46,826 bases of DNA, taken from assembly GCA_021771815.1 (NCBI GenBank), contig JAETOE010000030.1:1-46826 (forward strand). Reading direction: 5' to 3'. The notes under the pieces were generated by a model, which saw nothing but the letters and a program-made list of their open reading frames with translations, was not told the DNA's origin and searched no databases. How positions within the stretch are numbered: the stretch's first letter is position 1; the number at the start of each line of letters is the position of its first letter. Source of the stretch: Roseburia hominis (lineage in GTDB: Bacteria; Bacillota; Clostridia; Lachnospirales; Lachnospiraceae). Shown piece after piece: positions 8,446-23,300 of this stretch. The position numbers and the translations under genes were made by a program.

Positions 8446-11400
8446 TTACCTTGACGTTGTTCCTGTCACGGTCGTTGAGAATGCTCCATAATACGTCTCA
8501 CCATCCGCTACGAGATAACTTCTCACCCTATAGGAATAGGTCGTATTTGCGGTAAGCCTCTGATCCGTATAGGAAGTTCCCCTCGTCCTCGTCACCTGTT
8601 GCCATCTTCCGTCTGCACCCGCGCGGTAGACCTCGTATCCGGTCACAACGCCCTCGTTGTTCCAACTCAGGCTGATGGTGCTGTTAGAGCGTCCCGTCAC
8701 CGCTACCGAGCCAACGCTGCACGGTCTGATATCAAAGTTGAGATTCTTCGTCGCCGTATAGTTTCCTTTTCCTGCAACAGATGCCACACCGGTACCCGCC
8801 TTGCGGTTGTTGGCGTACATCAGTGTGTAGTCCGCCTGTTCCACCAGTGCAGTGCCTCCATCCGCTACCGTTACCACCGGTCTGATATCCGCTCCGGTAT
8901 ATACCTGCGTCGGAATCGCCCCAATGTCGCACAGATGAACGCTCTTTCTTAAGATATTAAAGGAAACTTCCTTCGTTCCGTAATAATGCAAGCCTGTACC
9001 CGTAATCATCATTTTCGCAACGCCGGCATCTACATTATTCTCATAGGAAACTGTATAATCCGCTTCCTCCAACTGCTTGCCGTCCGCCCACACGGTAAAC
9101 TCCGGCTCAATTGCCTTGCCCGTATAGGTATAGGTCGATGAAATTCCCCGCACCTCAATGCCGTCAATTGCCGTCTGTTCAACGGTAAACGCTCTTACCA
9201 CGGTCCCCGTATAATTTCCGATTCCCTTCGCTTCCATCTCGTAGGCTCCCGCCGTACCGGACGGTCTGCAGGTCACGGTGTAATCCAGATTCTTTACAAG
9301 CGGAATTGCTCCCCATGTAAATGTGACATCCTGCATGATGTTATCGGAATATGGAACACTGTCCTTAAATCCTGCCATCACGACGTCCGCCTCAGAAATA
9401 TCCTTCGGAGTGATCGTGATCGGGATTTCTTTCCTGCCGCCGTAGCTGCCCTCACCGACCAGAAGAAGCGTCTGCTCTCCTGCACTCTTTCCGTCGCTGC
9501 CCGCTGCAAATGCAAAACCGTAAGACTCTGGCGAAAGAACTGTCTTTCCGATCCGCACCTCGATATTTCCGAGATCAGCCTCTGTATATACTGCCCCCGT
9601 ATACGGATAACTGTCTTTGATTCCGCTGACTTCTGCCTGTGCAATGTCGCTCGCGATTGCAAAAGACGCCTGACGGTAATTCGTAAATCCGCCGGTTCCA
9701 TTGATACGCATAAGCACAGTGCCGATCTGCGTGTTGTCCGTATCGAATGTCAGCGTAAAGTCCACGCCTTGCTGCAGTTTGTAGTCTCCACAGGTCACCG
9801 TCACCTCCGGGATGACCGGCTGACCTGTATATGCCTGATTCGGAATCGGTGCAACTGTCACATCTGCCGCCGCAATATCGTGGCTCTCAATCGTAAATGC
9901 CTTCGTCACACTTCCGGCATAGCTGCCCATTCCTGTCACAATTACATTTGCCGTGCCAACTGCGCGGTTGTTCTGATATTCTACTTTATAGTCCGTACCC
10001 GCTGTCAGCGTCATGCCGTCCAATGTTACCGTCACTGCCGGTTCGATTGCCGTGTTGCTTCCCATATATGGGTAAGTATCTCCGTTCGGCAGGCTTACGA
10101 TCGCCCCTGAAAAATCCTTCTCGGTAATCATAAATTCTACCGTGCGCGAATTTGTGTAATTGCCCTGCCCGGTCACAGTCGCTTTCGCCGTTCCCGCATT
10201 GACGTTATCGCTGTAACCCACCGTAAAATCAACGCCCTCTGTGAGCTGGCGGGTTTCCGACTCTGTTCCGTACTGATATGTCACGATGACCGTCGGTCTC
10301 TTTTCCGTTCCGTCATATGCAAAGCTGTCCGGTACCACTTCAACGGAAATCGTATCTGCCGCCGAACCTGTCGGCTTTGCAAGGGACTTCGGTGTGATCC
10401 TAAATGTCACTTCCTTGCTTCCGATGATATTCGTGCCGTCGCCCGTCACTACAATCGTACCCGTTCCGACATTCACGTTGTCCGCGCCATCTTTCTTTGT
10501 AATCGTGTAACCCGACTCCGGCATTGCGAAATCCGAGGTTCCGATGGTCGCGTTCAGCGTAATCTCCGGAAGAATTTCTTTTCCTGTGTACTCCCTGCTC
10601 TTCATCGTCGTCTGGTTTCCGTCCATGACCTTAAGGTCTGCCATCCTCTGCGGTTCAATATCAAAGGATACCACCTCGTACATTCCCGTGTATGAATTCT
10701 TGCCCACTACGTAAACGCTTCCCGCGTCTGTTCCCGCATTCGTATTCGGTCCGTAAGTCACGCCATAATCCGACGCGGATAATACTCTGTTGCCCACCTT
10801 TACGGTAATCTGCGGTCTGATCGGCACGCCGCGATACTTATAGCTTGTCTCCACACCCGATACCGTCAGAGTCCCCGGTGCAGAAACAATGCTGAAGTTT
10901 GCAGTAAGCGTTCCCGAGAAACCGTTGTTCTCGTTTCCGATCAACTCCACGCTTGCCGTATCTTTTCCGATAGCAACGTTGTTCTCATATCCTACGACAA
11001 TGAAATGCTTTCCTGCCGTAAGCGCTGTTCCGTAATAAGTAATGATCGGCACTGCCTCGACCGGATTTCCGGTATACTTCTGGTCGCCGACTGTTACCTC
11101 AATAGCGTCTTCATCAAAGCTTGCCTTAATCGGCACGATCTTCTCAACGCTTCCTGCCAGGCTTCCTTTGCCCTTAATGATAACGCTTGCGTTTCCTACC
11201 CAGGTATTATTTGCATAGGTAAGCGTATAATCCTTATTTTTCTCGAGTACTGTTCCGTCCAGGGCGACCTCAACCTGGTCATCAAACGTAATCTCCACCT
11301 CGTCAAATGATCCGTCCGGGTTAACACTCGGCGCATAATCCCTGAACCACACTTCATCCGGCACCGTGATATCCGCATCCGCGATATTACCGCAGATTTC

Positions 11401-14400
11401 AAATGTCTTCCTCACGCTTCCGGTATAATTCCCAATTCCAGTGAGAATTACGACCGCATTTGTTCCTGTTCTGTCATTATTCTCATAGGTGCAGACATAA
11501 TCCCTGCCGTAAACAAGCGCCGCACCATTGTAATACAACTTCGGCTGCGGTGTTGCAGCGCCGTCCACCAACGGCTGCGCTTCAATGGCTCCTATGCGGA
11601 AACCATTCGCCGGAACATATCCGCCGTTTCCGATACTTGCTACACCGATCTCAAACGTGGTGCTTCTCGTTCCCGTGAAATCCGTACCGCCGTTCGCCGT
11701 TATACGCAGCGTTATGATTCCTCTGTTCGTATTGTTTGCGCCATAGGAAATCGTATAGTTCGACGCCTCGACCGGCTTTCCGTTAAAGGTAACTGTCACC
11801 TTAGGCTCCACCGGACTTCCGGTATATGCCGCCACATAACTTCCGTCTGTCACGCCCTCAACTGCAAGCACGATCGCGCTGTCCGAAAGATCCCTCGGTG
11901 CAATCGTAAAGCTCCGCTCCCATGTTCCGGTATAGATACCGATTCCTTCTACGGTAATCGTTCCCTTTCCCGCATGGATATTCTCACCGTAAGTTACCTC
12001 ATAATCTTTGCCCTCTTCGAGCTTGCGCGTCGTACCTCCCTGAATGCGCGTCACCGTTACTTCCGGTGTAAATGCTTCTCCGGTGTAAGTAAATACGGTT
12101 CCATTTTCAAGATCAGGGCAGCTGATTTCAAATTCTCCCGCCTCAGTAATAGACTGACCGATGCGGAACTCCGCTTCTATACTTCCCGTAAAGTTGCCGC
12201 CTTGTTTCGCTGTCACAATCACCTTCGCCGTTCCCGGTCCCTGATTATTCCGGTACGCCACCGTGTAATCATTCTCCGGGCTTAAGGTATAGATTCCGTC
12301 TCCGAAGTCGTAGTTTACGACCGGAGCAGGCGTCACTGCGATTCCGTCATAATTCTGCGAAGCGATCGGCGCGATTGTTACACCAGTGTCTAAACTCTTC
12401 GGCAGGATCTCAAATGTCTCTGTATGAGTTCCGGTATAATTCCCTTTTCCGTCAATGGTGATTGACGCCTCTCCCGCATCGACATTCTTCTCATAAGAAA
12501 TGTCATAATCGTCTGACGTAAGCTGCTTCCTCAAATCTACACACTGTACCGTTACGGTCGGTGTAATCTCCTGCGACGTATAAGTGTAACCCGCCGTACT
12601 TATGCCGGAAACCGTGCAGTTAGTATTATCGAGACTTCTCGGCAAAATTGCAAATTCGAGAACTCTGTCCGCAGTCTCGGCATATTCCCCCTTGCCGGAA
12701 ACCGTAATGCTTGCCATGCCCGCATCAAGATTGTTGGCATAGGACGATTCGTCATAGGCGATAATATCGCTGATTTTAAGCGTTGTTGACTCCGTCAGCG
12801 TCTTGCCGTCCGCCATGGTAATCTCTGTAATCGCCGGATACAGACGTTCGCCGGTATAGGTGGTCTTTGTAGCATCCACTTTCCAGCTTACGATATCATC
12901 CAGTGTCTTGCCCATAATCGTAAATACGATGACCTTCGTGCCTGTATAATTTCCGTTACCCCGTACTACCACATACGCCAGAGAAGTCGGCTTATCATTA
13001 TTCGTAAAGCTGTCCGGAACGATCTTGAAATCATCCGGCCACGTAAGACTCTGATTCCGGTATGTCATATGAATATCATTCTCCGTAAATTCGATCGGCT
13101 TGCCCTTATACTCGAACTTAAGCGGTTCACATGATACTTCCGTTGCAATATCCTTCGGAGAAATCGTAAAAGTCCCGCTTAATAACGTAGCTCCATCCTC
13201 ATAGACATAACATCCATTTGCAGTCGGCTGCTCCTTGAGCGGAATCTCCTCGACCGTCGCCGTCGCCTCGCCCGCATTGACTGCATCTGTAAGTGTATTG
13301 TCTTTCGGGTCTTTATAAGATAATGTATAATCCACATCGCGCTCAAGCACTTCCTTCCACGGTCCGATGCCATTGTTCGTGACCGTGACTGCATCTGCCC
13401 CAAGCTCGATCGGCTCTCCGGTATAGACCAATTTTGCACTGTTGTCTATGGAAGCTGTATACTCCTGGTTCAACGGCGCCGCCAACAGATACTTAATCTC
13501 CACCGAGCCGTAATACTTTCCCTTGCCCTTGATTGTGACTGCCGCTGTAGCGCCCGCCTTGGAAACTGAATTTAAGTTCTTCCAGTCTGTCAGTTCATAG
13601 TCCGTACCCTGAATAAGCGTATATCCTTTTCCGTCTGTAATTTCGACCTCAAGCATATTATTGCTCTTGTTATTGTCATACCACAGCATCGCCCAGTATG
13701 GTCCGCCGTATCTCGTCACTTTTTGAGCGTTTGTAACCGTCAAATTACCGTTCACCAGAGTCTGAATGTCAACGGCTGTAACCTCGAAACTCATCGTCAC
13801 GATGCCTTCATAATTTCCATTCGGATCCGCGGTAATCAGGACCTGATATGTTCCGATCTCCTTAATCGTGGGCGGCGTATATGTCACCGTGTAATCCGTC
13901 CCTTTTGTCAGTTTATAGGTAGCCCCCGATTTCGAACGGTATACAAGGCTCTCGTCCGGCGGTGCGATTACATCACCGGTATAGTCAACCACTTCCTTAT
14001 TCAGTGTCGCTGTAATCTTAGAACTGTCCAATGTACATTTCTTTATATTGTAGGGCAGATCTTTCGTCGCCGTCGTAAAATTGCTGTTCTTAGGCTTAAT
14101 CGTCACACTCTGCGGTCCGAACGCATTCTTCGCATCTACAGAATAGACCAGCTCGTAGTCCGACTCCGGCAGCGTCACATAGCCTGTGCCGCTCGGGAAC
14201 TTCACGACAACCCCTGGCTTCACATCAGCCACATCCGGTGAAAACTCGATCTGATAGCCTGCGGTCGATATCTCTTTTCCGTTCTCGTCAATGAAATTGC
14301 AGACCGAATTGTTAATGTCCGCCTTCTCAATCGTAAATGTTCCGGGAATACTTCCGCCGTAAGCGCCGATACCCTGGAGCTTTACGGTTCCTGTTCCTGC

Positions 14401-16470
14401 ATTGATGTTATCTGTGTATGTGACGGTATAATCGACGCCCTCTGCCAGTCCTGCCGTATTGCTTCCGCCTACCCAGTCAATCGTAAATGCCGGGGTCTTC
14501 GCCGTTCCGTCATAAGTCGCATTTTCGACCCTAATGCCAGTAATATAATTTGACAATGCGTCTCCGACGCTGTACTCTACCGTGCAGGTTCCCTTGTAAT
14601 TCCCGATACCATGTAGGATGCGACGGTATGTACCTCCCTCTATCGGAGTCACATTTGAATCGATTGTATAGTCCGTGCCTTCCTTCAGCGTCATGCCATT
14701 ATAAGTAACCGTAATAACCGGAACCGCTGTCGACGGATCATTCGGATCCGTGCCGCCCGCCGCTGCCGTTTGAACATTTACCTCCATTCCGATCTGTTCC
14801 TTGTCGGCGTTTCCGATATCCTTCGGAACGATTGTAAAGTATGCTTCCTTTGTTCCGTAGAAAGATCCGCCCTTTCCAGTAACTGTTACCTTTGCTTTAT
14901 CCGTTACACCGATATTATCCGCGTAAACCACATCATAATCAGACTGTGATAATGTCACGCCGTCCACTGTTACCTGAGGCGCAGGCGTCCATTTTTTTCC
15001 TGTATACACATATCCACTCTTATCAAATGTGATCACAGCTTCCGTCAGGGAACGCGGCGCACCGCAGTAACGTTTTCCGGCATAATTGCCCATTCCGGTT
15101 AAGATGATACTCTTCCCGTCCTCTCCGACTGCAAGCGTGTAATCCGTGCCGGGCGTAAGGACCTTCTCACCGTCCACACCATCCACACGTCCGTTATCCT
15201 TCACATACTCAAAGCAATCAACCAATTCTGCCTCTGTAGGACTGCCCGCAAGCTTCGCATCCCAGTCAATGTTTTCCTTTAGCTTCACCTCAATCGACGC
15301 ATCCGATACATCCTTCGGCTCGATCATATAGGTCTTCAGGCAGTCCGCGCTGCTGCTGTAGCCGTTCTGTCCGATTATCAGCACATAATATGTTCCCGCG
15401 TTCACGAACGCACTCGTATCTGTTGCCGGGAACAAATCCACAATGCCCCCCGCCGAATTCATGCGGTAGAAAATCTGATAATGTTCAATATAGGTAAGCG
15501 TGTATCCGCCCACTTCTACAGATACAGCCGGAACCTGCTGTCCTCCATTATAAACACTATTTTCCGGTGCCAAAGCAATGGAATCTTCTTCAATCTTTGG
15601 AGTCACTGTAATTGTACACGGGAATGTCTGTCCGTCGCACGTAGCATTGATGATTGTAGTTCCGAGTCCTGTTCCCCTGACGGTCGCAGTGCTTCCATTT
15701 CCGCTCACCTCTGCAATACTCGCATTCTCGGACGACCACGTCACTCTTCCGGTGGCGTTCAACAGGGTAAGATCCGTATCGACCCAGTCTACCGCCATCA
15801 TCATGTCGCTCTTATTCAGATACATCGGATCGCTGCTCTGCGCGTTTGGCGCCGCTGCCGCATTCTGCGCCGACGTGTTCGCGCTCGGTGACTTTCTCGG
15901 TGCGGTTTCCGTCACATTATAGGTATACGCTGTAATCGCAGCACATTTTCCGCCGGATGTATACATATCCTGCCAGCCGTTATTTAAGACATAACTCTGC
16001 CCTGTCTCTGTTCCCCCATATGTATAGAAGGAAGCGCCCTGCAGCGTAATCATCACGGAAAAGGCCGATCCGTTCGTCATGACCTGGTTCGCCAGTCCCA
16101 CACTGTAGGTATTCTTTCCTTCCGCCACGCTCATTACCTCTTGGAATACGACTGTGCCGGAATCCGGAGCTGCACTTGTCAGATCCTTGCTATACGCCAC
16201 AGTAGCCGTCGCCTGACCGCCGCCCTCCACATGCGCATAGAAATCAATGCTGTCCAACAACTCCGCTCCGTCGGCATTCCGATTCGCCGTAAATACCGCC
16301 GCTACGGTCGTGGCAGCATACGGCTCTGAGTCGAGTGCTCCATTTCCGTTCTGGTAGGTGTTCACCGTGCCCTGTGCAGCGTAGACTGTCGTCGGCCACT
16401 CTACCATTGTCACGACGAGGCACAGCATCATCACGAATGCCCAAATCCGCTTCCATACATCCTTGTACAT
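8446..16470 (-). CDS. Giant secreted YDG/MBG-repeat protein with Big_2 and Fn3 domains
   Basis: 2674 residues. The ATG at 16470 follows AAAGGAG with an 8-base spacer; an upstream ATG would add 14 residues of untranslated leader. It starts with a signal peptide (MYKDVWKRIWAFVMMLCLVV to TVYAA), followed by a variable head and a Big_2 immunoglobulin-like domain near residues 215-295 (WSSENASIAEVSGNGSTATV). Roughly two dozen ~80-residue repeats come next, of the form YTG-x-P-x(n)-V-x-L-x-x-G-x-DYTVSYENN-x-xAG-x-A-x-VTGxGNYTG, matching YDG/MBG-type domains. It ends in a fibronectin type III domain (about 2583-2674). No sorting signal or membrane anchor is visible at the C-terminus, so it is either released or held non-covalently. 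An adhesin or matrix role is inferred. A sigma-28-like promoter precedes it. Confidence 0.9.
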   Translation of the reverse strand: MYKDVWKRIWAFVMMLCLVVTMVEWPTTVYAAQGTVNTYQNGNGALDSEPYAATTVAAVFTANRNADGAELLDSIDFYAHVEGGGQATATVAYSKDLTSAAPDSGTVVFQEVMSVAEGKNTYSVGLANQVMTNGSAFSVMITLQGASFYTYGGTETGQSYVLNNGWQDMYTSGGKCAAITAYTYNVTETAPRKSPSANTSAQNAAAAPNAQSSDPMYLNKSDMMMAVDWVDTDLTLLNATGRVTWSSENASIAEVSGNGSTATVRGTGLGTTIINATCDGQTFPCTITVTPKIEEDSIALAPENSVYNGGQQVPAVSVEVGGYTLTYIEHYQIFYRMNSAGGIVDLFPATDTSAFVNAGTYYVLIIGQNGYSSSADCLKTYMIEPKDVSDASIEVKLKENIDWDAKLAGSPTEAELVDCFEYVKDNGRVDGVDGEKVLTPGTDYTLAVGEDGKSIILTGMGNYAGKRYCGAPRSLTEAVITFDKSGYVYTGKKWTPAPQVTVDGVTLSQSDYDVVYADNIGVTDKAKVTVTGKGGSFYGTKEAYFTIVPKDIGNADKEQIGMEVNVQTAAAGGTDPNDPSTAVPVITVTYNGMTLKEGTDYTIDSNVTPIEGGTYRRILHGIGNYKGTCTVEYSVGDALSNYITGIRVENATYDGTAKTPAFTIDWVGGSNTAGLAEGVDYTVTYTDNINAGTGTVKLQGIGAYGGSIPGTFTIEKADINNSVCNFIDENGKEISTAGYQIEFSPDVADVKPGVVVKFPSGTGYVTLPESDYELVYSVDAKNAFGPQSVTIKPKNSNFTTATKDLPYNIKKCTLDSSKITATLNKEVVDYTGDVIAPPDESLVYRSKSGATYKLTKGTDYTVTYTPPTIKEIGTYQVLITADPNGNYEGIVTMSFEVTAVDIQTLVNGNLTVTNAQKVTRYGGPYWAMLWYDNNKSNNMLEVEITDGKGYTLIQGTDYELTDWKNLNSVSKAGATAAVTIKGKGKYYGSVEIKYLLAAPLNQEYTASIDNSAKLVYTGEPIELGADAVTVTNNGIGPWKEVLERDVDYTLSYKDPKDNTLTDAVNAGEATATVEEIPLKEQPTANGCYVYEDGATLLSGTFTISPKDIATEVSCEPLKFEYKGKPIEFTENDIHMTYRNQSLTWPDDFKIVPDSFTNNDKPTSLAYVVVRGNGNYTGTKVIVFTIMGKTLDDIVSWKVDATKTTYTGERLYPAITEITMADGKTLTESTTLKISDIIAYDESSYANNLDAGMASITVSGKGEYAETADRVLEFAILPRSLDNTNCTVSGISTAGYTYTSQEITPTVTVQCVDLRKQLTSDDYDISYEKNVDAGEASITIDGKGNYTGTHTETFEILPKSLDTGVTIAPIASQNYDGIAVTPAPVVNYDFGDGIYTLSPENDYTVAYRNNQGPGTAKVIVTAKQGGNFTGSIEAEFRIGQSITEAGEFEISCPDLENGTVFTYTGEAFTPEVTVTRIQGGTTRKLEEGKDYEVTYGENIHAGKGTITVEGIGIYTGTWERSFTIAPRDLSDSAIVLAVEGVTDGSYVAAYTGSPVEPKVTVTFNGKPVEASNYTISYGANNTNRGIITLRITANGGTDFTGTRSTTFEIGVASIGNGGYVPANGFRIGAIEAQPLVDGAATPQPKLYYNGAALVYGRDYVCTYENNDRTGTNAVVILTGIGNYTGSVRKTFEICGNIADADITVPDEVWFRDYAPSVNPDGSFDEVEITFDDQVEVALDGTVLEKNKDYTLTYANNTWVGNASVIIKGKGSLAGSVEKIVPIKASFDEDAIEVTVGDQKYTGNPVEAVPIITYYGTALTAGKHFIVVGYENNVAIGKDTASVELIGNENNGFSGTLTANFSIVSAPGTLTVSGVETSYKYRGVPIRPQITVKVGNRVLSASDYGVTYGPNTNAGTDAGSVYVVGKNSYTGMYEVVSFDIEPQRMADLKVMDGNQTTMKSREYTGKEILPEITLNATIGTSDFAMPESGYTITKKDGADNVNVGTGTIVVTGDGTNIIGSKEVTFRITPKSLAKPTGSAADTISVEVVPDSFAYDGTEKRPTVIVTYQYGTESETRQLTEGVDFTVGYSDNVNAGTAKATVTGQGNYTNSRTVEFMITEKDFSGAIVSLPNGDTYPYMGSNTAIEPAVTVTLDGMTLTAGTDYKVEYQNNRAVGTANVIVTGMGSYAGSVTKAFTIESHDIAAADVTVAPIPNQAYTGQPVIPEVTVTCGDYKLQQGVDFTLTFDTDNTQIGTVLMRINGTGGFTNYRQASFAIASDIAQAEVSGIKDSYPYTGAVYTEADLGNIEVRIGKTVLSPESYGFAFAAGSDGKSAGEQTLLLVGEGSYGGRKEIPITITPKDISEADVVMAGFKDSVPYSDNIMQDVTFTWGAIPLVKNLDYTVTCRPSGTAGAYEMEAKGIGNYTGTVVRAFTVEQTAIDGIEVRGISSTYTYTGKAIEPEFTVWADGKQLEEADYTVSYENNVDAGVAKMMITGTGLHYYGTKEVSFNILRKSVHLCDIGAIPTQVYTGADIRPVVTVADGGTALVEQADYTLMYANNRKAGTGVASVAGKGNYTATKNLNFDIRPCSVGSVAVTGRSNSTISLSWNNEGVVTGYEVYRAGADGRWQQVTRTRGTSYTDQRLTANTTYSYRVRSYLVADGETYYGAFSTTVTGTTSR

Positions 16471-16544
16471 AAGTCCATCTCCTTTGACTGTTTCCCTTAG
16501 CATTTCTCTCATATTATTAAATCAGAAACTAAACCTTATCTATT

Positions 16545-16571
16545 TTATCGACATATTTTCACGGTTATTTA
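16545..16571 (-). promoter_or_regulatory. Sigma-28-like (motility) promoter of the giant surface gene
   Basis: On the minus strand TAAA (16568-16571), 15 bases, then GTCGATAA (16545-16552). This differs from the sigma-28/sigma-D pattern TAAA-N15-GCCGATAA at one position. It lies about 75 bases upstream of the ATG at 16470, and no comparably good sigma-A promoter is visible in this gap. Confidence 0.6.
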
Positions 16572-16605
16572 ACGTTTTATTAAAACTTTGCCCGACTTTT
16601 TCCAC

Positions 16606-16645
16606 AAAAAAAATGAGACAGCCGTACTTTTTGCACAACTGTCCC
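16606..16645 (-). terminator. Rho-independent terminator of rpoBC
   Basis: An 11-pair stem (16635-16645 with 16615-16625, containing a few G-U pairs) is followed by eight U residues on the minus strand (16606-16613). It ends rpoC transcription before the surface operon begins. Confidence 0.85.
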
Positions 16646-16680
16646 ATTTCCTTCCAATGAAAATAATTATTTCAAGGTAA

Positions 16681-20355
<3,675 letters not shown>

Positions 20356-20398
20356 TTATGACACTCCCTTCTAATGTTCCGCCCCTCGGCGGTACTAT

Positions 20399-23300
20399 TT
20401 ATTCTTCGTCAAGAACATCTTCTGCTGCGTCATCAAAAAAATCGGAATCATCCTCATCCTCTTCCTCTTCAAATTCCTCTTCTTCCACGTCAACCAGCTC
20501 CTCGTTCTCTGCATCAAACTTCTTCTGGGAGAATCCCATCTTTGCAAAGGACTCACTGTCTTCAAATGCAAAATCTTTGTCTCCGGAAATAATAGAGTTC
20601 AGATCTGTGTTGCCATACTCGCTGGTCTCCATCAGTTCTACCTCTTCCCGGTTCTCATCAAGCACCTTGACGTCCAGTGCAAGTGACTGAAGCTCCTTTA
20701 ACAATACCTTGAAGGACTCCGGTATTCCCGGTTCAGGGATATTGTCGCCCTTGATAATCGCCTCGTAGGTCTTCACACGTCCGACAACATCATCGGACTT
20801 CACGGTAAGAATCTCCTGTAAGGTATAAGATGCGCCATATGCCTCGAGCGCCCATACCTCCATCTCTCCGAAACGCTGTCCGCCGAACTGCGCTTTACCG
20901 CCCAACGGCTGCTGCGTTACTAAGGAGTACGGTCCGGTAGAGCGGGCATGAATCTTATCGTCTACCAGATGATGCAGCTTCAGGTAGTGCATGTGTCCGA
21001 TTGTAACCGGTGAATCGAACGGCTCTCCGGTACGTCCGTCGCGAAGCTGAACCTTTCCGTCACGGGAGATCGGCACGCCCTTCCATACTGCTCTGTGTGC
21101 GCGGTTATCATACAGATACTTCATAACGTCTTCATTCAGAGCGTCTTTGTATTTCGCCTCAAAGTCTTCCCACTCCATATTTACATAATCGTTGGCAAGC
21201 TCTAAGGTATCCTGAATATCAATTTCCTTCGCACCGTCGAATACCGGAGTCTCGATGTTAAAGCCAAGCGCTTTTGCCGCAAGGCTCAAGTGAATCTCCA
21301 GAACCTGACCGATGTTCATACGCGACGGCACGCCCAACGGATTGAGCACGATATCAAGCGGACGACCGTTCGGCAGGAACGGCATATCCTCTACCGGAAG
21401 CACGCGGGAAACAACACCCTTGTTACCGTGACGTCCAGCCATCTTATCACCGACAGAAATCTTTCTCTTCTGCGCGATGTAGATGCGTACAGCCTGGTTT
21501 ACGCCCGGCGACAGTTCATCGCCGTTCTCTCTCGTAAATACCTTGGCATCTACGATAATACCGTATTCGCCGTGCGGTACTTTCAAGGAAGTATCACGTA
21601 CCTCTCTTGCCTTCTCGCCGAAAATTGCACGGAGAAGTCTCTCCTCGGCAGTCAGTTCTGTCTCGCCCTTCGGCGTTACCTTGCCGACCAGAATATCTCC
21701 GGCACGAACCTCTGCACCGATGCGGATAATACCTCTCTCATCGAGATCTTTAAGCGCATCATCGCCGACGCCCGGCACATCCCTGGTAATCTCTTCCGGT
21801 CCCAGCTTCGTGTCACGCGCCTCTGCCTCGTATTCTTCTATATGAATGGACGTATATACATCGTCCTGCACCAATCTCTCGCTTAAGAGAACGGCATCCT
21901 CGTAATTGTAGCCTTCCCACGTCATGAAACCAATGAGCGGGTTCTTACCGAGTGCAAGTTCTCCGTTCGCTGTAGACGGTCCGTCTGCAATTACCTCGCC
22001 AACCTCTACGCGGTCGCCCTTAAATACGATCGGCTTCTGGTTGTAACAGTTGGACTGGTTGCTCCTCGAAAACTTCGTGAGCTTATAAACATCTCTCGTT
22101 CCTTCGTCACTCTTGATGACGATCTGATTCGACTCGGAGCTTTCTACAACGCCCGCCTTCTTTGCAACCACACACACGCCGGAGTCAACAGCTGCCTTCG
22201 TCTCCATACCGGTACCGATAACCGGAGCTTCCGTTGTCAAAAGCGGCACTGCCTGACGCTGCATGTTGGAACCCATCAGCGCACGGTTCGCATCATCGTT
22301 CTGCAGGAACGGGATGGATGCGGTAGCGACAGAGAACACCATCTTCGGAGATACGTCCATGTAATCAAACATAGTTTTCTCATACTCCTGTGTCTCGTCG
22401 AGATAACGACCGGATACAGAATTACGCACAAAATGTCCATCCTCATCCAGCGCCTCATTCGCCTGCGCTACATGATAATTATCCTCTTCGTCTGCGGTCA
22501 TATAAACTACTTCGTCCGTGACACGTGGATTCTTAGGATCCGACTTATCAATCTTACGGTACGGCGCCTCAATAAAACCATACTCGTTAATTCTCGCATA
22601 GCTTGCCAGAGAGTTGATCAGACCGATGTTCGGTCCCTCAGGCGTCTCAATCGGGCACATTCTTCCGTAGTGGGAATAATGTACATCCCGAACCTCGAAT
22701 CCTGCACGATCTCTGGACAGACCGCCCGGTCCCAACGCGGACAGACGTCTCTTATGGGTCAGTTCGGAAAGCGGATTGTTCTGATCCATGAACTGAGACA
22801 ACTGGGAAGAACCGAAGAACTCCTTTACCGCCGCTGTTACCGGCTTGATATTGATCAGGCTCTGTGGAGAAATCCCCTCAAGATCTAATGTCGTCATTCG
22901 CTCACGGACAACTCTCTCCAATCTGGAAAGACCGATGCGGTACTGATTCTGCAACAGTTCACCGACCGCACGGATACGTCTGTTGCCCAGATGATCAATA
23001 TCGTCGTCATGACCGATCGCATATTCCAGATGCATATTGTAGTTGATGGACGCAAAAATATCGTCCTTTGTAATATGTTTCGGAATCAAATCGTGGATAT
23101 TCTTGCGGATCGCCTCCTTAAGATCTTCCACATTCGGATTCTCATCCATAAGCTGCTTTAAAATCGGATAATATACCAGTTCTGTAACGCCAAGTTCCTT
23201 CGGATTACAGTCAACATAATGTCTTAAATCGACCATCATAGAAGAAAGAACCTTGATATTTCTTGTCTCTCCCTGAATCCACACATACGGAACAGCCGCA

